Positions 1 through 7,737 of a stretch of DNA of 23,893 nt are shown here, in pieces. Every line of letters begins with the position of its first letter. Positions within the stretch are counted from its first letter, which is position 1. The notes below the pieces were generated by a model that was not told the DNA's origin, did not search any database, and was given only the letters and a program-made list of their open reading frames with translations. The stretch is from DASYAE01 sp036501535 (GTDB lineage: Bacteria > Actinomycetota > Actinomycetes > Streptomycetales > Catenulisporaceae), in NCBI GenBank assembly GCA_036501535.1, contig DASYAE010000287.1:1-23893 (forward strand), written 5' to 3'. A program made the position numbers and the translations under genes.

Positions 1-29
1 TCCGCCCATGGTCGGCGGGGCTGGTGTCG

Positions 30-101
30 GTCACCAACCCCGCTCCTTTTACTTGGCCAGGTGCGGCCTCTCATCGCCCAGCGTCATGTCCTTGCCGTGG
101 C
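30..101 (-). pseudogene. Decayed copy of the 3' end of the metallo-hydrolase gene
   Basis: Read on the minus strand, this segment encodes GHGKDMTLGDERPHLAK, a stop, then KERGW and a second stop. It matches the last two dozen codons of the intact metallo-beta-lactamase-fold gene (2289-2360) without gaps, about 60 of 72 bases by eye. The internal TAA at 49-51 and the absence of any upstream coding sequence show it is not functional. Homology begins within three bases of the stop codon of the DUF4143 ATPase gene and fades left of base 29. It may be a 3' end displaced by an insertion, or what is left of a tandem duplicate. Confidence 0.75.
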
Positions 102-103
102 GC

Positions 104-1369
104 TCAGCGGGTAACACCGTGCTGGTTCGCATGGGTGCTCCATAGCGCCGAGATCGGTGTACAGGCGAGGTCTCGGCCGAAAGGGAGCGTCTCAGTGCCG
201 CAATACAGCAGGATGCCGGCGCGGAATCTGCTGCCGAGTCTGCGCTGGAGATGGCGAAGCCCGGCGAAGTCCTCCGCGCGGGCCGTCTCGGCGGCCTTCA
301 CCTCGATGCCGACGACGTTCCCGGCGTTGTCTTCGAGCAGTGCGTCGACCTCCACTTGGTCGCGGTCGCGGTAATGGAACAGTCGCGCTGACACGTCGGA
401 CCAGGTCAGCTGACGGGCCAGTTCGCCGAGGACGAGGTTCTCGATGAGGCTGCCGACCACGGCATCGCTGGTCGTTGCCGACGCCAGATACGCGGCGAGA
501 CCGCTGTCCACGAACATCACCTTCGGCGTCGCGATCGTCCGGGTCGTGAGATTGGCCGACCACGCCGGGACGAGCCGGACCAGGTAGATGGTCTCCAGGA
601 TCTCGACGTAATTGCGCACTGTGGGGGCCGTGATGGCGAGGTCGCCCGCCAGACGGCTGTAGTTGACGAGTCCCGCGGTCTGCGCCGCGAGTATTGAGAG
701 CAGCCTGCGCATATCACTGGACCGCTCGATCTGGGCGACCTGTTTCACATCCCGTGCCAGCAGGTCCGCGATGTAATTCTCAAAGAATCGGCTGCGTCGG
801 CGGGGCTGCTCTCGGCGCACGGATTCCGGATATCCGCCGCGCACTGCCCTGGCGAGGTAATCACGCCGCCGCAGTTCGCCGACAGGCGGCGGGATCTCCG
901 CGCCGCACTCGAAGGCTGCATCGACGAATCCGTCCGGGGCCCCGTCGATCTCCCCTTGGGACAACGGCCACAGCTCGATCGTCTCGGACCGGCCCGGCAG
1001 GGCGTCGGGGAGGCTGGCCAGGCCCAGCAGGCGCGCCGACCCGGTGAGCAGGAAGCGCCCTGGCCGAGGGTCGCGATCCACTTCGTTCTTGATCGCCAGC
1101 CACAGATCGGGTACCCGCTGCACCTCGTCGATGAGCAGCGTCCCGTCGTGGCGAACGAACCGGACCGGGTCGCTCTGAGCTGCGGACCTGGTGGCCGGAT
1201 CGTCCAGAAAGCGCGCCCGCCCGCCGTCGACCTTGGTCAGCGCCAGTTCGGCAAGCGTGCTCTTGCCCGTTTGGCGGGCCCCGTTCACCACGACGACCCG
1301 AGTGTCCTCGAGGGCCGTGAGTACCTGCTCAGTGGCTCGTCTGGGGAGGTAGTCCGCTGCTGCCCGCAT
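104..1369 (-). CDS. AAA family ATPase with C-terminal DUF4143 domain
   Basis: The protein has an N-terminal P-loop ATPase and a C-terminal DUF4143 module. Counting from the longer GTG start at 1387, the Walker A GARQTGKST is at 36-44, the Walker B LLIDEVQ at about 84-90, and a sensor-like LLTGSAR at 113-119. A winged-helix-like segment (NYSRLAGDLAITAPTVRNY) spans about 242-260. The C-terminus has the PD-(D/E)XK arrangement E346-x-D348 ... E362-x-K364. Such proteins are widespread, horizontally mobile and functionally poorly defined. I prefer the ATG at 1369 (421 residues) because a TACACT hexamer ends exactly six bases upstream, which fits a leaderless transcript; the GTG at 1387 (427 residues) is the alternative, and neither has a Shine-Dalgarno sequence. 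Codon use is less GC-biased than in the core genes, which suggests transfer. Confidence 0.9.
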   Translation of the reverse strand: MRAAADYLPRRATEQVLTALEDTRVVVVNGARQTGKSTLAELALTKVDGGRARFLDDPATRSAAQSDPVRFVRHDGTLLIDEVQRVPDLWLAIKNEVDRDPRPGRFLLTGSARLLGLASLPDALPGRSETIELWPLSQGEIDGAPDGFVDAAFECGAEIPPPVGELRRRDYLARAVRGGYPESVRREQPRRRSRFFENYIADLLARDVKQVAQIERSSDMRRLLSILAAQTAGLVNYSRLAGDLAITAPTVRNYVEILETIYLVRLVPAWSANLTTRTIATPKVMFVDSGLAAYLASATTSDAVVGSLIENLVLGELARQLTWSDVSARLFHYRDRDQVEVDALLEDNAGNVVGIEVKAAETARAEDFAGLRHLQRRLGSRFRAGILLYCGTETLPFGRDLACTPISALWSTHANQHGVTR

Positions 1370-1375
1370 GAGGGA

Positions 1376-1381
1376 AGTGTA
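1376..1381 (-). promoter_or_regulatory. Candidate -10 element of a leaderless DUF4143 ATPase transcript
   Basis: On the minus strand TACACT is followed by six bases and then the ATG at 1369, so transcription would start at or very near the start codon. The same geometry occurs at uvrC and at the DUF2332 gene. No convincing -35 is visible; the region where one would lie is occupied by the nearest copy of the 12-bp repeat. Confidence 0.45.
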
Positions 1382-1390
1382 GTTCACATT

Positions 1391-1448
1391 TTAGATCTGC
1401 CGGGCGGTCGTGCTTAGATCTGCCGCACAACTGCCTTTAGATCTGCCG
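1391..1448. repeat. Three 12-bp direct repeats at 23-bp period upstream of the DUF4143 gene
   Basis: TTAGATCTGCCG occurs without mismatch at 1391-1402, 1414-1425 and 1437-1448, so the start-to-start distance is 23 bp both times. The 11-bp spacers differ from each other. Each copy contains the palindrome AGATCT. Read toward the gene, the unit is CGGCAGATCTAA. The nearest copy lies a few bases upstream of the possible -10 element. Two helical turns of spacing and perfect conservation suggest an operator for a protein that binds on one DNA face, possibly the ATPase itself. Confidence 0.85.
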
Positions 1449-1535
1449 ACCGTGGGCGCTCCGTGTTGCCGACGGCTCACGGGTACGACCTCCTAGCCAA
1501 GGCTGCCACGGCCGACCCCGGGCGGTGCGTGCCCC

Positions 1536-2135
1536 TCAGTCGCCGAGCGTCAACGCGACCGTGCCGTTTTCCACCTGAGCCGGCGTGAACGTCTGTGTGC
1601 CGCGGTGGGAGATCGTAACGGTGTACAGCGACTCGCTGGCCGGGACCGGGACACTGAAGGAGAACTGGCACTGACCCGGGCCGCCGGCCTGACCGGTGAT
1701 GGTCCCGGCGTCGAGCGATCCAACGCCGATGGTCTGTCCGGTCTGGTTGCCGACGGTCACCGCGACGCCCTGGCTGATGTCGGTGTAGCCGCCTGTGGCG
1801 ACGCACGGATCGCCGTCGTGCACGGCAGTCGCCGCGCCGGGCGCGGTGTCGGTGCCGTCGAACGGGCCGAGCGTAATGGCGCCGTTCAAGGTGATCTGCG
1901 CCGATGTCGACGCCGACGCAAGCGTCCCGACGGCCGCGTCCGGGTTGCCAGCCGGTGGGGAGTGGACGAGCCAGCCGGCGACGAAGGCCACAGCGAGCGG
2001 GGCTGTTGCCGCGATTGCAGCGACGGGCCGCGTCCGCCACCACGAGGATGTGGCGGGCGTGGCAGGTTCTGGCTGCGTATCGGTCCCCAGGCATTCGAGC
2101 GGTTCCTGCGCAGGCTCGTCGCGGCGCTCTTCCAT
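1536..2135 (-). CDS. Membrane-anchored hypothetical protein with extracytoplasmic domain
   Basis: The product has 199 residues. The N-terminus (about 1-35) is polar and acidic, ending in WWRTRP. One hydrophobic segment (about 37-57) follows, then a Thr/Ser/Gly-rich domain predicted to lie outside the membrane. That domain contains DPCVATGGYTDISQG, a Gly-rich GVGSLDAGTI stretch, GQCQFSFSVPVP and YTVTISHRGTQTFT; its two cysteines could form a disulfide. Similar modules occur in many actinobacterial proteins of unknown function, and I cannot assign an activity. The start is supported by a GAGGGGGAAG ribosome-binding site immediately upstream. It lies inside the segment bounded by the two related 72-bp sequences and is co-oriented with the DUF4143 gene. 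Confidence 0.8.
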   Translation of the reverse strand: MEERRDEPAQEPLECLGTDTQPEPATPATSSWWRTRPVAAIAATAPLAVAFVAGWLVHSPPAGNPDAAVGTLASASTSAQITLNGAITLGPFDGTDTAPGAATAVHDGDPCVATGGYTDISQGVAVTVGNQTGQTIGVGSLDAGTITGQAGGPGQCQFSFSVPVPASESLYTVTISHRGTQTFTPAQVENGTVALTLGD

Positions 2136-2289
2136 GCTTCCCCCTCAGGACCGTCGTCGTAGCCCTTGAGACGCTACGCAGCAGCTGACAGGGCGTCAGG
2201 CGAGATGCATAACCGTGACCGTGTGTCACTGCCGCGTGGTGACGACGAACAGACAGAGGTTGCCTGGAGCCATCAGGCGACTCCAGCGG

Positions 2290-2943
2290 TCACCAGCCCC
2301 GCTCCTTCCACTCCGCCAGGTGCGGGCGCTCGTCGCCGAGGGTGGTGTCCTTGCCGTGGCCGGGGTAGATCCAGGTCTCGTCGGGCAGGCGGTCGAAGAT
2401 CTTCTCGACCACGCCGCTGTAGAGCTCAGCGAAGCGCTGCGGGTCCTTCTGCGTGTTACCGACGCCACCGGGGAATAGGCAGTCTCCGGTGAACAGGTGC
2501 GGGTGGCCCTTCGGGTCGTCGTAGAGCAGGGCGATCGAGCCGGGGGTGTGGCCGACCAGGTGGATCGCGCGCAGGGTGGCGGTGCCGACGGCGATCGTGC
2601 CGTCGTCGGGGACGCGGATGTCGGTCGGTACCGGGATGTCGTCCGCGTCGAGTTCCCCTGCCGCCGTGCGGGCGCCTGTGGTGTCGACGACGTGGGCGAG
2701 GGCCTGCCAGTGGTCTTGGTGGCTGTGCGTCGTGACGATCGTCTCGAGCTTGCCGCCGGTGAGGCGGTCGAGGGTTTCGGGCTCGGCCGCTGCGTCGATC
2801 AGGAGCTGCTCGCCTGTGTTGCGGCAGCGCAATAGGTACGCGTTGTTGTCGTAGGGCCCCACTGCGACCTTGGTGATCACCAGGCCTGCGAGTTCGCGCA
2901 CGTCGGGCGCTCCGCCTACTGACACATTGCCGTGGTACGCCAT
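2290..2943 (-). CDS. Metallo-beta-lactamase-fold hydrolase, glyoxalase II-like
   Basis: This 217-residue protein carries the full set of metal-binding motifs of the family: HSHQDH at 73-78, GHTPGS with H132, the TGDCLF aspartate D154, and PGHGKD with H196. This pattern suits a dinuclear-metal hydrolase of the glyoxalase II/YcbL type that cleaves thioesters or similar substrates; the substrate is unknown. A GAGGAGCG ribosome-binding site precedes the ATG. It lies 47 bp downstream of the maleylpyruvate isomerase family gene on the same strand and is probably co-transcribed. That neighbour is of a mycothiol-using family, so a mycothiol thioester is a reasonable but unproven substrate. A decayed copy of the last codons lies 2.2 kb away. 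Confidence 0.92.
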   Translation of the reverse strand: MAYHGNVSVGGAPDVRELAGLVITKVAVGPYDNNAYLLRCRNTGEQLLIDAAAEPETLDRLTGGKLETIVTTHSHQDHWQALAHVVDTTGARTAAGELDADDIPVPTDIRVPDDGTIAVGTATLRAIHLVGHTPGSIALLYDDPKGHPHLFTGDCLFPGGVGNTQKDPQRFAELYSGVVEKIFDRLPDETWIYPGHGKDTTLGDERPHLAEWKERGW

Positions 2944-2990
2944 GATCCGCTCCTCGTTGTTGTCGCGTCGGGTGTGTCAGGAATCGAGTG

Positions 2991-3752
2991 TCAGAGCCAG
3001 GGCGGCGGGGCGGGCAGCGGGCCGTCCGGCTCGACGGTCAGTCCGTCGCCGTTGCTGCGCCCGATCAGCCAGGCCAGCAGGGCCGGCTCCGGGCCGCGGA
3101 CCAGCGGCTTGGTTCCGTCTCCGGGATCGCACTGTACGCCGACGTCGCGGGCCGTGTCCTCGGCGTGCAGGCGGAAGCCGGACGCCTGTGCGGTCTGCGT
3201 GGGATCAGCCATGCTCGCCGCGACGATCTCCAGCTCCGGGCCGGTGAAATCGGCCGGCCAGTGCGCGGGGGAGAAGCCGACGCCTAGGTCGACGTGGTGC
3301 ACCAGGACCTCCTGGTAGCGCAACCACGGGACGAACCGGGCTGGGTGCGTCTGCTGCTCGGCCGTCCTGCCGACCAGGGCCGCCCAGTGATCGGGTGAGA
3401 GCCGGGCGGCCGCCTCGAGGAAGCGCTGGCTCGCCTCCTGCAGGTCGGCCGTCAGCTGCGCCGCGGTGCGGGTGGCACCCGCCTCGATGCCCGCGTTGCG
3501 GTGCTCGCGCGAGGGATACATACCGCGCGGTTCTCCGGTCTGCGCCCAGGTGAGCAGATTGCCGAGGGCGTCGGCGTTGCGCGCGATGTGGGTCAGTACG
3601 TGTCCGCGGGTCCAGCCGGGCAACAGGCTCGGCTCGCGCGCCGCCTCGTCGTCCAGCGCTTCCGCCTGCCGGATCAGCAGGCCGGTGCTCTCGGTCACCT
3701 GCGCCAGGGCGAGTGTCGGATCGAACTGGTCGGAACGCGGGTCGATCGTCAT
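2991..3752 (-). CDS. Maleylpyruvate isomerase family, mycothiol-dependent enzyme (DinB-like)
   Basis: The 253-residue product has the N-terminal four-helix DinB-like metal-binding fold of the mycothiol-dependent maleylpyruvate isomerase family. Candidate metal ligands are H55 in HVLTHIARN, then E148 and H152 in RYQEVLVHHVD, in the positions expected from the characterised enzyme of Corynebacterium. A C-terminal alpha/beta domain follows (about 165-253), with the typical RGPEPALLAWLIGR segment. Family members transfer or isomerise substrates using mycothiol, but most paralogues are uncharacterised, so the reaction here is unknown. It is divergent from uvrA and is the first gene of a two-gene unit with the metallo-hydrolase. 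Upstream purines (GAGTAGGA) provide a ribosome-binding site placed slightly close to the ATG. Confidence 0.9.
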   Translation of the reverse strand: MTIDPRSDQFDPTLALAQVTESTGLLIRQAEALDDEAAREPSLLPGWTRGHVLTHIARNADALGNLLTWAQTGEPRGMYPSREHRNAGIEAGATRTAAQLTADLQEASQRFLEAAARLSPDHWAALVGRTAEQQTHPARFVPWLRYQEVLVHHVDLGVGFSPAHWPADFTGPELEIVAASMADPTQTAQASGFRLHAEDTARDVGVQCDPGDGTKPLVRGPEPALLAWLIGRSNGDGLTVEPDGPLPAPPPWL

Positions 3753-3874
3753 GCGTCCTACTCTTTCGCACGGTGCCGCAGCTGCGCCACAGACGCCCCG
3801 CCGCGGTGCGGGCCCGCTGCCCTTCCGTGCCCGCAGGGTGAGTCTTCCCGGGAGTACTCCGGATCGGGCCGTTG

Positions 3875-3897
3875 TTGTCGGTAGGGGTGCCTAGCAT
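3875..3897 (+). promoter_or_regulatory. PafBC-type DNA-damage promoter of uvrA
   Basis: TTGTCGGTA at 3875-3883 is followed by exactly eight bases and then TAGCAT at 3892-3897. This fits the actinobacterial LexA/RecA-independent damage promoter, TTGTCRGTG-N8-TANNNT, with one mismatch in the upstream half. Transcription should start near 3904, giving an untranslated leader of about 60 bases before the GTG of uvrA. PafBC activates such promoters in mycobacteria; its role here is inferred from the motif. No GAAC-N4-GTTC LexA box was seen nearby. Confidence 0.7.
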
Positions 3898-3962
3898 GGT
3901 TGGGGGAGTGCGCCACGGCACCTGCCGGGGTCGGTCGGGATCGGACGTTAGGGAGCAAACCG

Positions 3963-6848
3963 GTGGCAGACAAGCTGGTCGTGCGCGGTGCGCGCGAGCA
4001 CAACCTCAGGGACATCTCGGTGGATCTGCCGCGCGATGCCCTGATCGTGTTCACCGGCCTGTCCGGCTCCGGCAAGTCCTCGCTGGCCTTCGACACGATC
4101 TTCGCGGAGGGCCAGCGCCGGTACGTCGAGTCGCTGTCGGCCTACGCCCGGCAGTTCCTCGGCCAGATGGACAAGCCGGACGTCGACTTCATCGAGGGCC
4201 TCTCCCCGGCCGTGTCCATCGACCAGAAGTCGACCTCGAAGAACCCGCGCTCCACCGTCGGCACGATCACCGAGGTCTACGACTACCTGCGCCTCCTCTA
4301 CGCGCGCGCCGGGCGCCCGCACTGCCCCGAGTGCGGCCGGCCGATCGCCCGGCAGGCGCCGCAGCAGATCGTCGACCGGGTGCTGGAACTGAAGGAGGGC
4401 ACCCGGTTCCAGGTGCTTGCGCCGGTCGCCCGCGAGCGCAAGGGCGAGTACGTCGAGCTGTTCCGCGATCTGCAGACCAAGGGCTACTCGCGGGCGCGGG
4501 TGGACGGCGCGGTGGTGCAGCTCTCCGAGCCGCCGACGCTCAAGAAGCAGGAGAAGCACACGATCGAGGTGATCGTGGACCGGCTCGCGGTGAAGGAGTC
4601 GGCCAAGCGGCGGCTGACCGACTCGATCGAGACTGCGCTGGGCCTGGCCGGCGGGATCATCACGCTCGACTTCGTGGACCTGCCCGAGGACGACCCGCAG
4701 CGCGAGCGGATGTACTCCGAGCACCTGTACTGCCCGTACGACGACCTGTCCTTCGAAGAGCTCGAGCCGCGCTCCTTCTCCTTCAACTCCCCGTTCGGCG
4801 CCTGCCCGGAGTGCACCGGCCTCGGCATCCGGATGGAGGTCGACGAGGAGCTGATCATCCCCGACCCGGACAAGTCGCTCAACGAGGGCGCGATCGCCCC
4901 GTGGCCGGTCATAGGGCAGGGTTCGGAGTACTTCGGCCGGCTGCTTCAGGCGCTGGCCGACGAGCTCGGCTTCGACATGGACGCGCCCTGGCGCAAGCTG
5001 CCGCTCAAGGCCCGTAAGGCGGTCCTCAGCGGCCACAACCACAAGGTGACGGTCAGTTACACCAACCGGTTCGGCCGTACCCGCTCCTACTCGACCGGCT
5101 TCGAGGGCGTCATCCCGTGGATCGAGCGCCGGCACGCCGAGGCCGAGTCCGACTCGGCCCGGGAGAAGCACGCCGGCTACATGCGCGAGGCGCCCTGCCC
5201 GGCCTGCAAGGGCACCCGGCTCAAGCCGCTGGTGCTCGCGGTGACGCTGGGCGGCGAGCCGGAGTCCCCGGACGGCCCGGCAACCGGCCGGTCGATCGCC
5301 GAGGTGGCCGCGATGCCGGTGGGCGAGTGCGCCCGGTTCCTCAAGGAGCTCACGCTCAGCGCGCGCGAGGCGCAGATCGCCGAGCGGGTGCTCAAGGAGG
5401 TCAACGAGCGGCTGCAGTTCCTGGTCGACGTCGGCCTCGACTACCTGTCCCTGGACCGCGCCTCGGCCACCCTGGCCGGCGGCGAGGCCCAGCGCATCCG
5501 GCTGGCCACCCAGATCGGCTCCGGCCTGGTCGGCGTGCTCTACGTGCTCGACGAGCCGTCCATCGGGCTGCACCAGCGGGACAACCACCGGCTGATCGAG
5601 ACCTTGATCCGGCTGCGCGACCTCGGCAACACCCTGATCGTGGTCGAGCACGACGAGGACACCATCAAGGTGGCCGACTGGGTGGTCGACATCGGCCCGG
5701 GCGCCGGCGAGCACGGCGGGCACGTGGTGGTTTCCGGGCCGGTCTCCGACCTGCTCGACTCGGCCGAGTCGCTGACCGGCGCGTACCTGTCCGGCCGGAT
5801 GAAGATCGACGTGCCGGCGCAGCGCCGCCCGATCGACCCCGGCCGGATGCTCGCGGTGCACGGCGCCCGGGAGCACAACCTGCAGGACATCGACGTGGAG
5901 TTCCCGCTCGGCTGCTTCGTCGCGGTCACCGGGGTCTCCGGCTCGGGCAAGTCCACCCTGATCAACGACATCCTCTACACGCACCTGGCGCGGGAGCTGA
6001 ACGGCGCGCGGGCGGTGCCCGGCCGGCACACCCGGGTCGTCGGGGTCGACCAGCTGGACAAGGTCGTGCACGTCGACCAGTCGCCGATCGGCCGCACCCC
6101 GCGGTCCAACCCGGCCACCTACACCGGGGTGTTCGACCACGTCCGGCGGCTGTTCGCGGAGACCGCCGAGGCGAAGGTGCGCGGCTACCTGCCCGGCCGG
6201 TTCTCGTTCAACGTCAAGGGCGGCCGGTGCGAGAACTGCCAGGGCGACGGCACCATCAAGATCGAGATGAACTTCCTGCCGGACGTGTACGTGCCCTGCG
6301 AGGTCTGCCAGGGCAAGCGGTACAACGAGCAGACCCTCCAGGTGCACTACAAGGGCAGGACCATCTCCGAGGTGCTGGAGATGCCGGTGGCCGAGGCGCT
6401 GGAGTTCTTCGAGTCCATCCCGGCCATCGCCCGGCACCTCAAGACGCTCAACGACGTCGGGCTCGGCTACGTGCGGCTCGGCCAGAGCGCGACCACGCTG
6501 TCCGGCGGCGAGGCGCAGCGGGTCAAGCTCGCCTCCGAGCTGCAGCGCCGCTCCACCGGACGGACCGTGTACGTACTCGACGAGCCGACCACCGGCCTGC
6601 ACTTCGAGGACATCCGCAAGCTGCTCGGCGTGCTCGGCCGGCTGGTCGACTCGGGCAACTCGGTGATCGTGATCGAGCACAACCTCGACGTGATCAAGAC
6701 CGCGGACTGGATCGTGGACATGGGGCCGGAGGGCGGCCGCGGCGGCGGCCTGGTGGTGGCCACCGGCACGCCGGAGCAGGTGGCGAAGAAGCCGGGGTCG
6801 TACACCGGGCGGTTCCTCAAGGAGATCCTGGCCGGCCGGACCCGCTGA
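3963..6848 (+). CDS. uvrA: UvrABC excinuclease subunit A
   Basis: UvrA is the damage-recognition ATPase of nucleotide excision repair; it loads UvrB on lesions. The 961-residue protein has two ABC modules. The first Walker A, GLSGSGKS, is at 32-39 and its signature is LAGGEAQRIRLATQ. The second Walker A, GVSGSGKST, is near residue 656 with signature LSGGEAQRVKLASE. Zinc-binding cysteine pairs are present in the first module (CPECGRP, and CPYD ... CPECTG) and the second (CENCQG ... CEVCQG). The start chosen is the GTG at 3963, preceded by GGGAG; it gives the VADKLVVRGAREHNL N-terminus typical of actinobacterial UvrA. A longer TTG-initiated frame from 3900 has no support. A short insertion near GGEPESPDGPATGRS (about residue 430) looks lineage-specific. 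uvrB is not in the window. Confidence 0.98.
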   Translation: MADKLVVRGAREHNLRDISVDLPRDALIVFTGLSGSGKSSLAFDTIFAEGQRRYVESLSAYARQFLGQMDKPDVDFIEGLSPAVSIDQKSTSKNPRSTVGTITEVYDYLRLLYARAGRPHCPECGRPIARQAPQQIVDRVLELKEGTRFQVLAPVARERKGEYVELFRDLQTKGYSRARVDGAVVQLSEPPTLKKQEKHTIEVIVDRLAVKESAKRRLTDSIETALGLAGGIITLDFVDLPEDDPQRERMYSEHLYCPYDDLSFEELEPRSFSFNSPFGACPECTGLGIRMEVDEELIIPDPDKSLNEGAIAPWPVIGQGSEYFGRLLQALADELGFDMDAPWRKLPLKARKAVLSGHNHKVTVSYTNRFGRTRSYSTGFEGVIPWIERRHAEAESDSAREKHAGYMREAPCPACKGTRLKPLVLAVTLGGEPESPDGPATGRSIAEVAAMPVGECARFLKELTLSAREAQIAERVLKEVNERLQFLVDVGLDYLSLDRASATLAGGEAQRIRLATQIGSGLVGVLYVLDEPSIGLHQRDNHRLIETLIRLRDLGNTLIVVEHDEDTIKVADWVVDIGPGAGEHGGHVVVSGPVSDLLDSAESLTGAYLSGRMKIDVPAQRRPIDPGRMLAVHGAREHNLQDIDVEFPLGCFVAVTGVSGSGKSTLINDILYTHLARELNGARAVPGRHTRVVGVDQLDKVVHVDQSPIGRTPRSNPATYTGVFDHVRRLFAETAEAKVRGYLPGRFSFNVKGGRCENCQGDGTIKIEMNFLPDVYVPCEVCQGKRYNEQTLQVHYKGRTISEVLEMPVAEALEFFESIPAIARHLKTLNDVGLGYVRLGQSATTLSGGEAQRVKLASELQRRSTGRTVYVLDEPTTGLHFEDIRKLLGVLGRLVDSGNSVIVIEHNLDVIKTADWIVDMGPEGGRGGGLVVATGTPEQVAKKPGSYTGRFLKEILAGRTR

Positions 6849-6859
6849 CCCGCTTTCAC

Positions 6860-6899
6860 GGCGCGCCGCAGCCCTCGGCGCGCCCGGACCGGCCGGTCC
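6860..6899 (+). terminator. GC-rich inverted repeats after uvrA, possible terminator
   Basis: GGCGCGCC at 6860-6867 and 6877-6884 can pair as an 8-bp stem with a 9-base loop, starting 12 bases after the uvrA stop. It is followed by the perfect 14-bp palindrome GGACCGGCCGGTCC at 6886-6899. There is no T tract, as is usual for actinobacterial terminators, so termination is inferred from position and stem strength only. Confidence 0.4.
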
Positions 6900-6957
6900 C
6901 GCCTCCTTCATCGCGCGGACCAGCCGGTTCGCCGCGTCCCGGCGCGGCGTGCGGGGT

Positions 6958-6993
6958 GGCTCTGAGACGGCTCTGAGAGAGTGCCTCTAGCTT
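6958..6993 (+). promoter_or_regulatory. Candidate Rieske-gene promoter with 11-bp tandem repeat
   Basis: GGCTCTGAGA occurs twice at exact 11-bp spacing (6958-6967 and 6969-6978), followed by a -10-like TAGCTT at 6988-6993. Two heptameric direct repeats one helical turn apart, ending 8-9 bases before the -10, is the architecture of SARP-type activator sites. Which regulator binds is unknown. The predicted leader before the Rieske ATG would be about 140 bases. Confidence 0.4.
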
Positions 6994-7139
6994 TTAGGGG
7001 CTCCGGTTGAACTCCGGCGCGCCGTGTCCCGTGTCCTTCGGGACGACGGTCGATCACAGGAACCGCCCAGCCGATTCAGAGCGCGAGTAGGGCCGTCGCC
7101 AGGCTGGCGCCCAGGAAAAACCCATGGAGGAAGCACCCG

Positions 7140-7706
7140 ATGTCCGACCAACTGACGCCGAGTGACAGCATCGACGTCCAGGCCGTCGCCGGCCTGGACG
7201 CCGCCGACGCGGCGCCCTCGCTGACGAACCCCAGCCGCCGGTCCCTGCTGCGCGCCGCCGGAGTCGGCGGGGCCGTGATCGCCGTCGGCGCCGCCGCCGC
7301 GGCGTGTTCTTCCAACGGCCCGACGACGAGCAACCCGCCGCCGGCCACCAACGCGGCCACCAGTTCGGCGCCGACCAGCGCCGCCGCGACCGGCGCCAGC
7401 GGCGGCGGCAACGGCACCGCGCTCTGGACGACCGCGCAGATCCCGCTCAAGGGCGGCATGATCAACGGCAGCGCGGACGGCGGGATCGTGGTGACCCAGC
7501 CCAGTTCCGGCGAGTACAAGGCCTTCACCTCGGTCTGCACGCACATGCAGTGCACCGTCGGCTCGGTGAGCAACAACGTGATCACCTGCCCCTGCCACGG
7601 CTCGGAGTACAGCGCGGAGGACGGCTCGGTGATCAACGGCCCGGCCCCCAAGCCGCTGGCGGCCAAGAACATCACCGTCTCCGGCGGGAACATCTACGCC
7701 GCCTGA
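7140..7706 (+). CDS. Rieske [2Fe-2S] protein, Tat-exported lipoprotein
   Basis: This 188-residue protein carries a Tat-type signal (twin arginine R33-R34 in SRRSLLRAAG, a hydrophobic segment, then an AAAC lipobox with C56). It is therefore expected to be exported folded and lipid-anchored outside the membrane. A Ser/Thr/Ala/Pro-rich linker (about 57-92) precedes a single Rieske domain. Cluster ligands are C133 and H135 in CTHMQC, and C150 and H153 in CPCHGS; C138 and C152 should form the stabilising disulfide. It is much shorter than the cytochrome bc-complex Rieske subunit and has no multi-span anchor, so it is probably a stand-alone electron carrier with unknown partners. A GGAGGAAG ribosome-binding site precedes the ATG. 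A homologous lipoprotein gene often lies between uvrA and uvrC in relatives; the reason is unclear. Confidence 0.95.
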   Translation: MSDQLTPSDSIDVQAVAGLDAADAAPSLTNPSRRSLLRAAGVGGAVIAVGAAAAACSSNGPTTSNPPPATNAATSSAPTSAAATGASGGGNGTALWTTAQIPLKGGMINGSADGGIVVTQPSSGEYKAFTSVCTHMQCTVGSVSNNVITCPCHGSEYSAEDGSVINGPAPKPLAAKNITVSGGNIYAA

Positions 7707-7737
7707 GCGGCACCGCCACGCCCTACGCCGGGCGGGG

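Noticed and set aside
1391..1448. CRISPR-like array at the DUF4143 promoter
   Set aside because: Repeats are 12 bp and spacers 11 bp, far below CRISPR dimensions, with only three units and no cas genes; an operator is the better reading.
3753..3962. LexA (SOS) box upstream of uvrA
   Set aside because: No GAAC-N4-GTTC or near match was seen; the PafBC-type motif explains damage control better.
3948..6911. Very long open frame on the minus strand opposite uvrA
   Set aside because: It is a by-product of strong G/C third-position bias in uvrA; its translation is rich in Val, Leu, Asp and Arg with no domain motif, and the plus-strand UvrA motifs are complete.
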